Shown: positions 26,146 to 37,900, counted from the stretch's first letter. The stretch: 64,000 nucleotides of DNA from F23-D06 sp045132055 (GCA_045132055.1 JBGURP010000012.1:62001-126000); one strand, 5' to 3'. Numbers and translations: made by a program. The notes: generated by a model not told the origin, from the letters alone.

Positions 26146-26192
26146 CAGGGGACAGTAGTCAGTGGACAGTAATCAGTGAATAGAGAATTGAT
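26144..26192. repeat. type D heptamer array after the nagB stop codon
   Basis: AACAGGG, GACAGTA, GTCAGTG, GACAGTA, ATCAGTG, AATAGAG, AATTGAT: a 7-base period starting within the TAA stop (26143-26145) and ending 15 bases before the next ATG. This word family occurs once in the window; its last units grade into type B/A-like words. Confidence 0.8.
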
Positions 26193-26207
26193 AAAAATTG
26201 CTTTTAT

Positions 26208-27461
26208 ATGAATATTTCAGTTGCCGGTACCGGTTATGTAGGACTTAGCATCGCCACTCTTTTGGCCCAGCACAATCACGTCACCGCCGTGGATATCGTC
26301 CCCGAGCGCGTGGAGATGGTGAACCATAAAAAGTCCCCTATCCAGGATGACTACATCGAGGATTATCTGGCCCACAAGCCGCTGGACCTCACAGCCACCT
26401 TGGACGCCGAGGAAGGCTACAAGCAGGCGGACTTCGTGGTCATCGCCGCCCCGACCAACTACGACAGCCAGAAGAACTTCTTCGACACCTCAGCGGTAGA
26501 GGATGTCATTCGTATCGTGCTCCGCGTGAACCCGACGGCAGTGATGGTCATCAAGAGCACCATCCCGGTGGGCTACACTGAGCAAGTACGCGAGAAGTTC
26601 AAAGGCGCGGACGGAAAGCTGCCGAACATCATCTTTGCACCCGAATTTCTGCGCGAGAGCAAGGCTCTGTACGACAATCTCTATCCTTCCCGCATCATCG
26701 TGGGCTTCGACCGCACCAATCCATTGCTGGAAGGGAAAGCGCACGAGTTTGCCGCTCTCATCAAGCAAGGGGCGCTGAAAGAGGATGTGCCCGTGCTGTT
26801 CATGGGTAGCACCGAAGCCGAGGCTGTGAAGCTCTTCGCCAACACCTATCTGGCACTGCGCGTTTCCTACTTCAACGAGCTGGACACGTATGCAGAGATC
26901 AAAGGGTTGAACACCCAACAGATCATTGAGGGCGTGTGCCTGGACCCGCGCATCGGCACGCATTACAACAACCCGAGTTTTGGCTACGGCGGCTATTGCC
27001 TGCCCAAAGACACGAAACAGCTGCTCGCCAACTATGCCGACGTGCCGCAGAACATGATGAGCGCCATCGTGGAGAGCAACCGTACCCGCAAGGACTTCAT
27101 CGCCGACCGCGTGCTTAACATGGCCGGCTACTACGACTACTACAACCGCGGCGACTTCAACCCCAATGAGGAGCGGCAGTGCGTCATCGGAGTCTATCGC
27201 CTGACGATGAAGAGCAACTCCGACAATTTCCGCCAATCCTCCATCCAAGGCGTGATGAAGCGCGTGAAGGCCAAGGGCGCCACTGTCATCATCTATGAAC
27301 CTACTTTACAGGACGGTACCACATTCTTCGGAAGCCAAGTGGTAAACGACCTAGAGAAGTTCAAAAAACAGGCACAGGCCATCATTGCCAACCGCTACGA
27401 TGCCTGCTTGGACGATGTGGCCGACAAGGTCTATACCCGTGACATTTTCAAAAGAGACTGA
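26208..27461 (+). CDS. ugd: nucleotide sugar dehydrogenase (UDP-glucose 6-dehydrogenase)
   Basis: The enzyme oxidises UDP-glucose (or a related NDP-hexose) to the uronate with two NAD+. The 417-residue protein has the Rossmann motif GTGYVG (7-12), PTNYD, KSTIPVGYT, FAPEFLRESKALYDN, and the catalytic Cys264 in YGGYCLPKDTKQL, all as in UDP-glucose/GDP-mannose dehydrogenases. UDP-glucuronate is a likely product, but the exact hexose is not fixed by sequence. The downstream secreted beta-helix protein may act on the same polysaccharide, a guess from proximity. Confidence 0.9.
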   Translation: MNISVAGTGYVGLSIATLLAQHNHVTAVDIVPERVEMVNHKKSPIQDDYIEDYLAHKPLDLTATLDAEEGYKQADFVVIAAPTNYDSQKNFFDTSAVEDVIRIVLRVNPTAVMVIKSTIPVGYTEQVREKFKGADGKLPNIIFAPEFLRESKALYDNLYPSRIIVGFDRTNPLLEGKAHEFAALIKQGALKEDVPVLFMGSTEAEAVKLFANTYLALRVSYFNELDTYAEIKGLNTQQIIEGVCLDPRIGTHYNNPSFGYGGYCLPKDTKQLLANYADVPQNMMSAIVESNRTRKDFIADRVLNMAGYYDYYNRGDFNPNEERQCVIGVYRLTMKSNSDNFRQSSIQGVMKRVKAKGATVIIYEPTLQDGTTFFGSQVVNDLEKFKKQAQAIIANRYDACLDDVADKVYTRDIFKRD

Positions 27462-27516
27462 TTTTTGACACAAGCCAAGCGCGTGTGGATGCGATATTGT
27501 GATGATTAACAATAAG

Positions 27517-29451
27517 ATGAAAAAACTTGTAGCGCCGTTCATATTACTGCTTTTCTTGATGATGAACACCTCTGTTGTCGCCCAAGACACTACCCTGTCG
27601 CCCATCAAGTTCGGCCTGTACGAGGCCAACTCGGATTCGGCGCGTTATGAGGTACTTTACCAAACCCACGTGACGGCCCTCAAAGCCGGCGTGACAGTGG
27701 ATTACAGCGGCATTGACACCCTCACCATCGAGGTAACCAAGTCGTCGAATCGCATACCACTGGGCAAAACCACCGACTTCAAGGGATTACGACTGCGCGT
27801 CAAGAACCGCAGCAAGCTTTGTTATCTTTTTGAGCTGCAACAGGAAGCCAAAGCCATCACCATCGACAAGAGTTTGCTGGATGGCAATGACTTTTCGTCG
27901 GTGCCTGAACTGGCCGATGGGCTGTATCAGCTGGCCATTGAGGATGAAACTCCCTGGGTGGAGAAGCGCGAGGGTTACAGCTATCCGGCCACGCGCTGTG
28001 ACATTCTGCTTATCTGCGACGGACAGAGCCGCAACAACCCCATCTCCCCGTACAACAACGAGCAATCCAGTCCGAAGTGCACTTTTTGCAGCATTGACGA
28101 TGATGAACCGCCCATCCTTATCCAAAACCTGACCATACAACGCGACGAAGCCAACACCTACAAGGTGATGCCTTTCCTCATCAGCCATCAGCACAACCTG
28201 CAAATCAAGAACATAACCCTCCACACGCCCGAAAGCAAATTGACCGCAGATGCTGCCTTCGATATCCGCAACTGCACCAACGTGTCCTTCGAGAATGTCA
28301 GCATCTTCGGAACCTACTCCCGAAAAGATTACTACGGCTATGGCATCGTGATGAACAATGTGTGGAACAGCCGCTTTGTACGTCTCAAGGCTGTGGCCAA
28401 CTGGGGTATCTTCGGCACCAACAACATCAACACCGCCGAGCTGCAGGATTGCGACATCAACCGCTTTGACATCCACTGCTATGGCCGCGATGTGACTATG
28501 AAAAACTGCAGGTTCAACAATTTGTACAACCAGTTCTCCTCCATGTTCGGCACGCTGACCTACAAAAAATGCCGTTTCATCAATTTCGTGCCGGTGCTGC
28601 TGGAACCATCCTACAACGCGTACACCAATTTCAACATTTACATGGAGGACTGCGTATTTGACGCTACCAACAGCCGCTACTTCCTGATTTCTGCCGGCAA
28701 CCTGAACGCCAAGACGAACTCACGCCCGGAGCTGGCACAAAAATATTGGCCCAAAATCACCATCAAAAACCTGACGGTAAACGTCCCTGAAGATGTCAGC
28801 AAGGTGGTCATCTTCTACCCTAAGGACAAACAGGAATCTGGCAACTCGCTCCGAATCGGCGGCTTCGACATCAACGGGATAAAATTCAACTATGCCGGGC
28901 AGAACAACACAGCCAGCCTCTATCTTAGCAGCCGCTATGTGAAACTTGACAAGGCATACTCCTGCAAGCTGAAGAATCTTGATATGATTCCGGTGACCGA
29001 TGCCAAGATTGCCCAGGCTACAGACAAATACAATTATCCGAACAGCCTCTACATCAACCTCCGGCACTCCGCCAAAGATGTGATTGAGGTCACCAAGTCG
29101 CGGCTGAACTATAACGTCAACACCAACAAAGCGTACAATATCACGTTTGACCGCTGCACCATTGGAATGGTACGTTACTCTTCGGATATCAACACAACCA
29201 TACGCACCTACAAAAACTGCAACATCTATCTCAACTGCGGGGATGACATATTCTACTACATCGACAACCATGCCGTGTATGACGGTTCTCTCTTCATCCC
29301 CTGCGACCCCAAAAGACAGGTAGGTTTCACCGGAACCAACAATGATGTGGTTTTCAAAAATTGTCGCGTACAAAACCGCTCCGGCCTTCTGTTCAAAGGC
29401 TCGTTAGACAATCGCGAGTTCAAAAATTTTCGCTTGAATGGAAAGAGATAG
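27517..29451 (+). CDS. secreted right-handed beta-helix protein, unknown function
   Basis: I do not recognise a named family. The start at 27517 gives a signal peptide MKKLVAPFILLLFLMM...VVAQ; an ATG 18 bases earlier is also possible. From about residue 150 the sequence is a series of beta-helix rungs with buried Asn/Cys positions (NLQIKNITLHTPES, FDIRNCTNVSFENVSIFG, DVTMKNCRFNNLY, FNIYMEDCVFDAT), as in pectate-lyase-like folds. Catalytic residues of lyases or glycosidases are not obvious. No T9SS domain is visible. It lies 55 bases after ugd and converges on the acyltransferase gene. Confidence 0.6.
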   Translation: MKKLVAPFILLLFLMMNTSVVAQDTTLSPIKFGLYEANSDSARYEVLYQTHVTALKAGVTVDYSGIDTLTIEVTKSSNRIPLGKTTDFKGLRLRVKNRSKLCYLFELQQEAKAITIDKSLLDGNDFSSVPELADGLYQLAIEDETPWVEKREGYSYPATRCDILLICDGQSRNNPISPYNNEQSSPKCTFCSIDDDEPPILIQNLTIQRDEANTYKVMPFLISHQHNLQIKNITLHTPESKLTADAAFDIRNCTNVSFENVSIFGTYSRKDYYGYGIVMNNVWNSRFVRLKAVANWGIFGTNNINTAELQDCDINRFDIHCYGRDVTMKNCRFNNLYNQFSSMFGTLTYKKCRFINFVPVLLEPSYNAYTNFNIYMEDCVFDATNSRYFLISAGNLNAKTNSRPELAQKYWPKITIKNLTVNVPEDVSKVVIFYPKDKQESGNSLRIGGFDINGIKFNYAGQNNTASLYLSSRYVKLDKAYSCKLKNLDMIPVTDAKIAQATDKYNYPNSLYINLRHSAKDVIEVTKSRLNYNVNTNKAYNITFDRCTIGMVRYSSDINTTIRTYKNCNIYLNCGDDIFYYIDNHAVYDGSLFIPCDPKRQVGFTGTNNDVVFKNCRVQNRSGLLFKGSLDNREFKNFRLNGKR

Positions 29452-29460
29452 TGTTATGTT

Positions 29461-30027
29461 TTATCTGTTTTCCAGATTGAACCGACCTTTGCGCAAACCA
29501 CGCATACCATAGTAGTACTTTTCAATCTCAGCCAAATCCTGCTCATAATTTCCAGTGGGATAGAAAATCTTACCCACACCGGTGGTCCGGCTCTTGAAGT
29601 CGATATGGCTCAGACAAATGGGCACGCCAGCCTTTTCCGCAATCTGATAGAAACCGCGTTTCCAATGTTCCACGTATTTACGGGATCCCTCCGGGCATAG
29701 GATGAAGGCTATCTCCTCCCGTCCTTTGATCAGATCGACGGCGAAATCGGTAAAATGAAGGGCATGTTTGCGGTCCACCGGCACGCATCCTATTTTGGTC
29801 AGAAAACCTTTAAAGGGGAAAATGAACATCTCTTTCTTTACCACCATAGCCATCTTCAATCCCAAATGCCGAATGCAGAGGAGACCCACCAAAAAATCAT
29901 AAGCGGCCGTGTGCGGTGCCATAATGATGACACATTTTTTCAATTCAGGATTGTTCTGAAAATCCTCAGGGGTGAAACCTGTCACCTTAAAACGGCATAA
30001 CTTGAGCAAAAAAGAGTATTTCGACAT
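29461..30027 (-). CDS. 1-acyl-sn-glycerol-3-phosphate acyltransferase family protein
   Basis: The start at 30027 (MSKYSFLLKLCRF) lies 5 bases after the LD-carboxypeptidase stop; an upstream ATG at 30084 would overlap that gene. The 188-residue PlsC-domain protein has the HX4D motif HTAAYD (His39, Asp44), a second block FIFPFKGFLTKIGCVPVDR, and the third LCPEGSRKYVEHWKRGFY (the FPEG-like block). It probably acylates a lysolipid, on the membrane. Small PlsC proteins of this kind may also acylate ornithine or other lipids, so the acceptor is uncertain. Confidence 0.8.
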   Translation of the reverse strand: MSKYSFLLKLCRFKVTGFTPEDFQNNPELKKCVIIMAPHTAAYDFLVGLLCIRHLGLKMAMVVKKEMFIFPFKGFLTKIGCVPVDRKHALHFTDFAVDLIKGREEIAFILCPEGSRKYVEHWKRGFYQIAEKAGVPICLSHIDFKSRTTGVGKIFYPTGNYEQDLAEIEKYYYGMRGLRKGRFNLENR

Positions 30028-30032
30028 AATGC

Positions 30033-30935
30033 TTAATTTTCTATGATGATTTGTTGATTTCGAATTGAACAGTGCATCGGACAACCCATTCTAATGGCTT
30101 TATTCATCGCTTCATGTCCGGCAGGGAAGTTAAAGATAACCGGGAAATTGTACTTCTGGCAGTGCTCTGCCACAATCTCCTCTGCATTTTTGCCGTAGGG
30201 TATCGTGTTGTCGTGCATATCGCTCAAGTATCCCACAACCAAGCCTGCCAAATTGCGCAGCTTCCCGCTGCGATCCAGATTGGTCATCATGCGATCGATG
30301 TGATACAGATACTCGTCCAGATCTTCAATAAACAGCACTTTGCCGTCCGTATCCAATTCGGATGGGGAGCCCATGAGCGAATAGAGGATGGAAAGATTGC
30401 CTCCTACCACAGGCGCGGAGAACTTGCCAATGCGGCTGAGGGGATGCGATTGAATGTCGTAACGCAGTTGATGACCCGTCAAGGCATCTAACAGTGTCTG
30501 GTTGGCCTCGTGGCCAAATTCGCCGTCATGCACATTGATGGGCATGGTGCCGTGCAACGTGGCAATGCCATACCGCTGATGCACATGTGCGTGGAAGACC
30601 GTAACATCGCTATACCCCACCAGCCATTTTGGATTGCGGCAGAATGCGGAGAAGTTGAGTTGGTCGATAATACGGGCAGAACCATAACCGCCGCGTGCGA
30701 ACCAAATGGCCTCGATGTCGGGGTCGTCGAGCAACTCCTGGATATAACCCGCCCTAACGGCCTCATCGCCGGCAAACTGGTGGCACTGGGCAAAGAGCCT
30801 GTCGTCATAATAAACCTTGAAGCCTGCCTCTCGGAGAAAGCGCACCGCAGGCTGGACCTCCTGTTCGGAGACCTTGCGCGCCGGAGCCGCAATGGCTATG
30901 GTATCGCCAGCTTTGAGGTAGGGAGGAATAATCAT
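30033..30935 (-). CDS. ldcA: LD-carboxypeptidase (peptidase S66)
   Basis: LdcA-type enzymes release the terminal D-alanine from tetrapeptides during peptidoglycan recycling in the cytoplasm. The 300-residue protein contains FARGGYGSARIID (79-91), the nucleophile block LVGYSDVTVFHA with Ser109, IEDLDEYLYHIDRMM (Glu about 209) and FPAGHEAMNKAI (His about 278), the S66 Ser-Glu-His triad. No signal peptide. It overlaps the upstream SDR gene by 4 bases and precedes the acyltransferase by 5, so the three genes form one operon. Confidence 0.9.
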   Translation of the reverse strand: MIIPPYLKAGDTIAIAAPARKVSEQEVQPAVRFLREAGFKVYYDDRLFAQCHQFAGDEAVRAGYIQELLDDPDIEAIWFARGGYGSARIIDQLNFSAFCRNPKWLVGYSDVTVFHAHVHQRYGIATLHGTMPINVHDGEFGHEANQTLLDALTGHQLRYDIQSHPLSRIGKFSAPVVGGNLSILYSLMGSPSELDTDGKVLFIEDLDEYLYHIDRMMTNLDRSGKLRNLAGLVVGYLSDMHDNTIPYGKNAEEIVAEHCQKYNFPVIFNFPAGHEAMNKAIRMGCPMHCSIRNQQIIIEN

Positions 30936-31786
30936 AATGTAATACCGTTACGCTCCAAGGCTTGGCGGGTGATGTTACGCAATAACTCCCGCTCTTTGAT
31001 ATTGTTGTAGAAACGCTTATTATGCGCTTTCACTTTTTTCTTCTTGAAATAACATCCTGTCACACCCTCAAATTCGGGATTCAGGGCCGCGGCCAGCATG
31101 GTGGCGGCACCCTCCTCAGGCGTGTTGATGACCGGACGGAAAAACCAATCACAAAGCTTGTCCACCACAATATTGCCCTGGCAGATGATGCCCGTGCTCA
31201 CAATATCTGGATCGGCCACATTGATGCAGATACCCTTTTTCTTCCATTCATCCGCAACATCCAGCATGAAGTAGTACAACGCCCGTTTGGAGTTGCCATA
31301 CGTAGTAAAACGGTTGAATTTCTTGTCATTGGTTTCGGAAAGAAAATCTTCCCGTATTTTTCCCATAGCGTATGCGATGGAAATCATGCTTACAATACGC
31401 GTCCCCTGCCCCATGATGGGCAGCAAGGCGTTAGTCAGGGTGTAATGTCCCAAATAGTTGACAGCGGCAGTATATTCCACACCATTGACGCTGTTTTTGG
31501 CGCGATGGCAAAGCACACCAGCATTGTTCAGCAATATTTGCAAGGAGGGGAAACGCTGCTTGACCTCATCGGCAAAACGAATCACGTCCTGCAGATTGCC
31601 AAGATCCACTTGCATCAAATGGATGGTCGCGCCCGTTTCCTTTTGAATTGACTCGTACACAGGTCTTGCAACTTCTTCATCATAACAGGCCATAATGACC
31701 TCATAACCGGCTTTTGCCAGCGTCCGTGTGTGGATGGTGCCCATGCCTCCGTCTGCACCAGTTACCAATGCAATTTTTCTTTCCAT
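30932..31786 (-). CDS. short-chain dehydrogenase/reductase
   Basis: A 284-residue NAD(P)-dependent SDR: cofactor motif TGADGGMG (9-16), NNAG (87-90), Ser about 136 in SMISIAY, and YGNSK (Tyr163, Lys167). It resembles retinol dehydrogenase-like SDRs. The C-terminal 45 residues are basic (KKKKVKAHNKRFYN). The substrate is unknown. It is first in the operon, with a -7 element at 31841-31848. Confidence 0.88.
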   Translation of the reverse strand: MERKIALVTGADGGMGTIHTRTLAKAGYEVIMACYDEEVARPVYESIQKETGATIHLMQVDLGNLQDVIRFADEVKQRFPSLQILLNNAGVLCHRAKNSVNGVEYTAAVNYLGHYTLTNALLPIMGQGTRIVSMISIAYAMGKIREDFLSETNDKKFNRFTTYGNSKRALYYFMLDVADEWKKKGICINVADPDIVSTGIICQGNIVVDKLCDWFFRPVINTPEEGAATMLAAALNPEFEGVTGCYFKKKKVKAHNKRFYNNIKERELLRNITRQALERNGITL

Positions 31787-31840
31787 AAAGTCCGTGTATC
31801 TATACTGTCAGGATAACTGCCATTCTTAGTTTTGAAGTTG

Positions 31841-31848
31841 CAAAAATA
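31841..31848 (-). promoter_or_regulatory. -7 promoter element for the SDR-ldcA-acyltransferase operon
   Basis: The minus strand reads TATTTTTGCAAC, 55 bases upstream of the ATG at 31786. It lies just downstream of the giant gene's terminator hairpin. Confidence 0.65.
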
Positions 31849-31873
31849 ATAAAATTAGCCGAGCCTCTACGAT

Positions 31874-31903
31874 AAAAAAGAGGCTGATCATTGGATCAGC
31901 CTC
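31874..31903 (-). terminator. rho-independent terminator of the 2420-residue T9SS gene
   Basis: A perfect 10-bp stem GAGGCTGATC/GATCAGCCTC (31880-31903) with a 4-base loop, followed on the minus strand by TTTTTT. It begins 24 bases after the giant gene's stop. Confidence 0.9.
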
Positions 31904-31926
31904 ATAAATTCATACTGCTTGAAAAG

Positions 31927-34900
31927 CTATTTCTTGATGATGCACTTGGTTACCGTGCCCATTTCTGTGCTGATGCGCGTGAAATACACACCTGAAGCAT
32001 TTTCTGACAAATCAAGGTCAACACTGTTGTCTTCCACCTTGACGGTCTTGATCAATTTGCCATATACATCATAAACCTCCACATCCTCAATTCTAAACTC
32101 TGTATTCTCAATTCTGAATTCACCAGTGGTGGGGTTAGGATAGAGTGTGGTGCTGTTCAGCAGGTAATTATTGATACCGGTCGGAATGAACGTGACATGG
32201 TTGGATTGATCGCTTATCTGATCTCCGCAGTTAGCCACCACAAAGGCCTCATACTCCACATTATTCATTAAGTTTTCAAGGAAATATGGGTTCGATGTAG
32301 CGGTTTGGGTTAACCAAGCGCTGGAAGAAGTCTGTCTGTAATGGACAGTCCAATCGTCAGGTGTGCCTTCTTGATCCCAAACCAATTGAATTCCAGCGCC
32401 ATTCAAAAGGGTAACGGCATTCAGATTGGTCGGCGCATAGCAAGGAACTTCCAGGCTCTCGCAGCTCACTTGAATGATGAAACCACTATACTGGATACTT
32501 TCATCAGATTCGAAGTGGAGTGTAAGCGGACCCGTAGTGGATGTCACATTAATGGTGGTGTCCTCATCGCTGTCAAAGAGCACTGTACCACTAATGTCGC
32601 CGCCGTCATAAATGGTAAGCTTGTCATATCCCTCCTCTATCCTAAATGTACCTGTCATGTGAACCAACATACCATCCACATCAGGATTGACAACTACCGT
32701 CACGTCGCAATCGGAATCGTATCCAGCATCAGGGCCACCGTTGTCATAGAGATAGCCGCCGCACATGTTCAAACTATATTCGCCAGTTGTCGGCAAAATG
32801 TAAGATCCCGGGGATGCATGAACAGGTCCGATCCATGCGCTAAAGTCATTGTTACCGCAATTGGCACGCAAATAGAAGTCGTAAGTGTTAGTGGAAAGAT
32901 TATCGATAGTGTATGGGTTGGTGGTTACAGCAATCGTAGTGCCCGAACCCGGCGTGAAGCCCTCTACACCATATTCAATCTCCCATGCATTGGCAGAGCC
33001 AATTTCCGTCCATGACAAGGTCACGGAAGAAGTGTTGCTTATTGCGGTCAGATCGCGCGGTTTCAAACATGACGGCATAAGATCAATCACCAAACTATCC
33101 ATATATGCAAAAGCAGCGTAACTTGAGGCTTCATTCTTGAAAGCAATATAGCGTCCATTACCTTGGTAATTGTTCAAATACACATCCCGCTCAATCCATG
33201 ATGATGCAGATAAGGAGGAAGGATAAACCGTATCCACTGGAACAAAGGTGTTGTCATCTTCCGGATCGGACATCACACCGACAACAAGCTTGTCGTTGAT
33301 AGAGGTTGCTGCATACATGAACGACACTTGCAAATTATTCATGACAATCGATGTGTCAAACTCGGGAGTGATAGCAATATTGCGAGTGCCCGGAGAACCG
33401 GCTAAGAAATACAAAGAACCCGGGGCACTATAATTAAAGGTGTTGATAATCGGCATATCCGTCGGGTGATTGTTAATCTTACTCCAACAAGGAGGATAAG
33501 CATTCTCACCTGTGCCGTATAGATCGAAATTCTCCTGGAACGGAAGTATGCTAATCACATCGCATTCGGTCATGAAATCCACAACCTTGTCGGTGCTGTA
33601 GGAATTACCACAGTTGGAACGCATTCTCACCGTATAGAGAGTACTAGGTTGCAAGTTGGTAAGATGTGCTATGAAGTTGGACAAATTGGTAACAGGTGTC
33701 CACGTGTTATCTGACACTTTCTTGTATTCCATTTCCCAAGAGGTTTCCGTTCCACCGTTCGTCCATACAATGTCGGCAGAGTGAGTGCTGATGTTGCTCA
33801 CAAAGAAGTTTGGTGGAATACAGGTGACCTGGCTGTTGCATTCGCCGCCGAAGATCACATCGTTACAATACTTCGAGGGACCTCCGGTGGTAGTTGAAGG
33901 CGTGTCGATGATAGCGTAAGGATTATAATCTGAAAAAGTGCAACGGGAAGCACCCATTCCAGAAGGAGATTCATGTACATACCATGTATTGCCGTTGTGA
34001 TAGCTTCCTGTTTCATCAATAACAATAACCGCCAAGTTTTGAACGCCATTATACACGAATGGGGTGTGGAAAACAAAAGTATTCCATCCATGTTCCAAGG
34101 TGGGCACACCGGAGTACACTAACGTTGCATTGGTTGCAGGCAACCAATTGGTAGGTGCACTTTCGGCTGTATGCATCAAATAGATGGATAAAGTTCGGTT
34201 CTGTACCCAATTGGCCATGTTAAATGAAATTGAGTTCAACGTGTTTGCACCACCCATCTCATTGGCGGTAAACACTTGCTGCGAGTAACAATAGTTGTAG
34301 TAACTATAAGAAGGAAGATCGGAACTGGTTTCTGCTCCGTTACCAATAGCTATTTCACCGCCAGCCAAACAAGTTGTGCTAAACGTCTGTGAAACTACAG
34401 TACTGGAACTGCTGTCACAATTGGTAATCACCTTCACTTCATAGCTTGTGTTGGGATTCAAGTTGTTAAGCATATACATAGTACCTGTGATGTGGATGCT
34501 TGCTGTATCCCAATGGTTTTGTCCAGTCACGGAATATAGCAATGTGTAGTCGGTTACATTGCCGTGATGAGCAGGATCCCAAGAGATCAAAGCTGAAGTT
34601 CCAGCCACATTGGATACCGTCAGGTTGGAAACAGGCGAACAATCAGAAATATAAGACAACACCACATCGTCAATATAGCCATAGTTATAGTTACTGACAG
34701 GTTTCTTCACTTTCAGTGCTATGTACTTACCGTCTCCCGAGTAATCATCAAAACAAACATACTGGTTGGAATATACTGTTCTATTGGTCGAAACCGTCTG
34801 CACAGGAGTAAATGTGGTAAGGTCTTCAGGATTGGACATGACACCCACTTCCACTTGGAATGGATAGTTACTTGAGCGTGCTGCCATGGACATGGATAAC

Positions 34901-37900
34901 TGCAAGGTATTGATGGGCAATGCTGCGGTATCAATCTCCGGCAAGATAGCATATTGATCACCATAATTGGAAGAGCTATGGGTATAGAATGCCAGACAGT
35001 TGACTCCAGAATTGGCTCCGGAGGCATACACTGTCGGGAACCCGACATAAGTGTTTCCGTTGTTGATTCTGCTCCAGCAGTTGGGTGAAACATTGTCGGT
35101 CGAACTTGTGGTACCTGCATAACTATCAAAGTCCTCCATATAAGGCACTTGTTGCAAAATTCCACAACCCGTACGGAAACTGCACTGCACCCATGAACTT
35201 TGTTCAGCTGTGTCACAATAAGCCTGTACGTGAACAGTATAAAGAGTGTTGGGGATAAGTCCGGTCAATGCCAAAGAATTCACATTGCAGTATAAAGGCG
35301 TGTCCACGGCAGGATCTACGGAGCCGTTAGGTCCGTACATGTATGCCCACTGTGTCTCTGTATTGCCAGCTGTCCATTTGATAGTGGCCGAGGTTGATGC
35401 AATGTCGGTTGCATAGATGTTGCTCACGTGAGGACAAGCGGAAAGTTCCTGGACATCCACATCGTCAATGTACATGGCGTTTGGATACCACTTCGGAATC
35501 CGGAATGCCAAATAATGACCATTGCCTTGATACAGATTGGTAATGACCTCACCCAATTCCCAATTATTGATAACAGAAGGAGAAAACTCGCCAATCACCT
35601 CGAAGGTAGAAGGATCCATTGGATCTGTCATAATACCAATATCTATTCTGTGTGCATTGGCAGTTTTATATGCATTGAACTGCACCTGCAGATTGTTCAT
35701 CTGCACTTGATTGTTGAATCGCGGAAGAATACCGTATGCGTAATTGCTAGCAGTAGGACAATTGAAAAACAGTGACTTGCTGCCAGAAGCGGCAAATGAA
35801 CCGTTGACAACAGGCATTGGATAGGTCGTGTTACTCATGTTCATCCAGCAAGAAGGCAACTCGTTAATAACTTCATTTTCAAAATTCTCGAAATAAGGAA
35901 GGCTGACAGATGCACATGGCGTGTATGCTGTGGTATAGGACCATTCACTGCTTTCAGTGGCAGAGCAAACGGCACGCAAACGAATGTCATAGTGAACATC
36001 GGGAACCAAGTTCCTAATGGTGTATGGAGAAGCGGATACAGAATCGGCAGTGATCCAGATATTGCTATTCTCCTGTTTATACTGAAGTGTCCATGCACTT
36101 TCGCTGCCGTTGGAAACCCAAGCCACTGTGACACTTTGGTCATCGGTACCAGTAGTGTAAACCATAGGTTCGGGACACGGCATGGGAGCCACTTGATTGC
36201 ATAAGAACAATTCCATGTCACTGAGAACAAAGCCACGTGTACCGGTTGGCGGCTCTGCTGGATTAGGATTATTTTCGTCACTGAAGAAATACAAAGACTG
36301 GTATGAATTGTACGTGCGGCTTCGGAAAACAAAAGAGGACGTGTTATAGACACCAGAGTTGTCATCCAGGATAACCACTAGATTGTCATTACCGTTGTAT
36401 GTGAAATACGTGTCAAAATCAAAAACGTTCCAACCTTGCGTACAATTGAGGTTTCCCTCATATACCAAGGTAGCCTCCGATATCGGAGTCCAGTCGGAAG
36501 TGGAGGCAAAAGTGGACGTGGTACGATGTGCCAGATAAATCTTCACACTGTTCTTGTTCGTAACAGGAGTACTATAGTCGTAGTAAAAACCAATACCCGT
36601 GATGACGATAGGCGTGCTGGTTTGAATCTGAGAGGCAGGAACAATTTGTTGGGTGTAGGAATAGTTATAGTAGGTGTTGATCGGGAGTTGGAAGGTTGTG
36701 GCAGCATCAAGAGAGTTGTCTGCAAGATTCATCGGCGTGGGATTGGGTTGTGCACAAGTGACGAAGCCAAGCGTATTTAAAATTGTACTAATCGTGTCAG
36801 AAGAGCCAGCGCCACAGTTGGAAACGAGCTTAATTTCATATTGAGTGTTAGGCGTCAGGCCTGTGAGCATGTACTGGCAGTCTGTAGTGGTGACCGTTCT
36901 AGGTGCCTGTCCTGCCGTTTCATATTTGATGGTGTAGCCAGTGGATCCATATTGAGCGGGAGTCCAGGAAAGTGCCGCCGCTGTACCTGTAATCGTCGAT
37001 ACAGTCAGATTGGACGGATTGGAACAAGTGGGAACATAATCCACTCGCACTTCATCCACATTTACATAGTTGATGATGCTAGCCACAGGAGCCGGAGCAT
37101 AGAAAGCCAAAAAAATGCGTGATGGGTATGATTCCGGAAGGGTGATGTATTCATGCATCCATTCTCCAACAACAGGAAAATCGCTGGGATGGTAAGACTT
37201 AAGAGGCATGAAAGTACCCATATCGGTGGGATCAGTTATCAGACCCACATCCAATCTTCCGTAGCTTTCGCTGGTAATTCCGACAAGAAAATCAAGTGCC
37301 AGCGTGCCTGCAGGGTAAGCAGATAAATCCAAAGCCTGAGACACGGCCAAAGAATAGATATTCTCGTAAGAGTAAAGAATCAACTGACCATAGGAAGACA
37401 CATAGGGATATTGATTGGTAGTACTATTGGTTCTTCGTCCCCAGCAGAAAGGATAGGTGTCTTCACCACCTTCGCCATAATTATTGAAAGTTTCCACATA
37501 CGGAATAGTTTGATGATCTGCACAATACGTGCGGAAAGAAAGCGTAACCCAGTTGCTGGATTCCGATGCGGAACAAATAGTGCGGACATACACTTCATAA
37601 TCGCTGTTGGGAATAAGATTCGTCAACGTGCATGTGCTATTTCTGACAATGATTGGCGTTCCGCTATTGACATTATTACCGGCTGGCACACATACAACTT
37701 CCCATTGATTATCAGTAGAAGAATGAGGTTCCCAAGATACGATAGCAGAAGTAGGAGTGATATCGTAATCGTGGATTATCGTATGGTCCGGTGTATAGCA
37801 GGTAATCTGAGCACCGAAGCAGAATTGGATGTTGTTACGGGCATTGGCCAAAAAACCGGCCGATGGATTGGAAATATTATATGCGGCTGCATCACGATAT

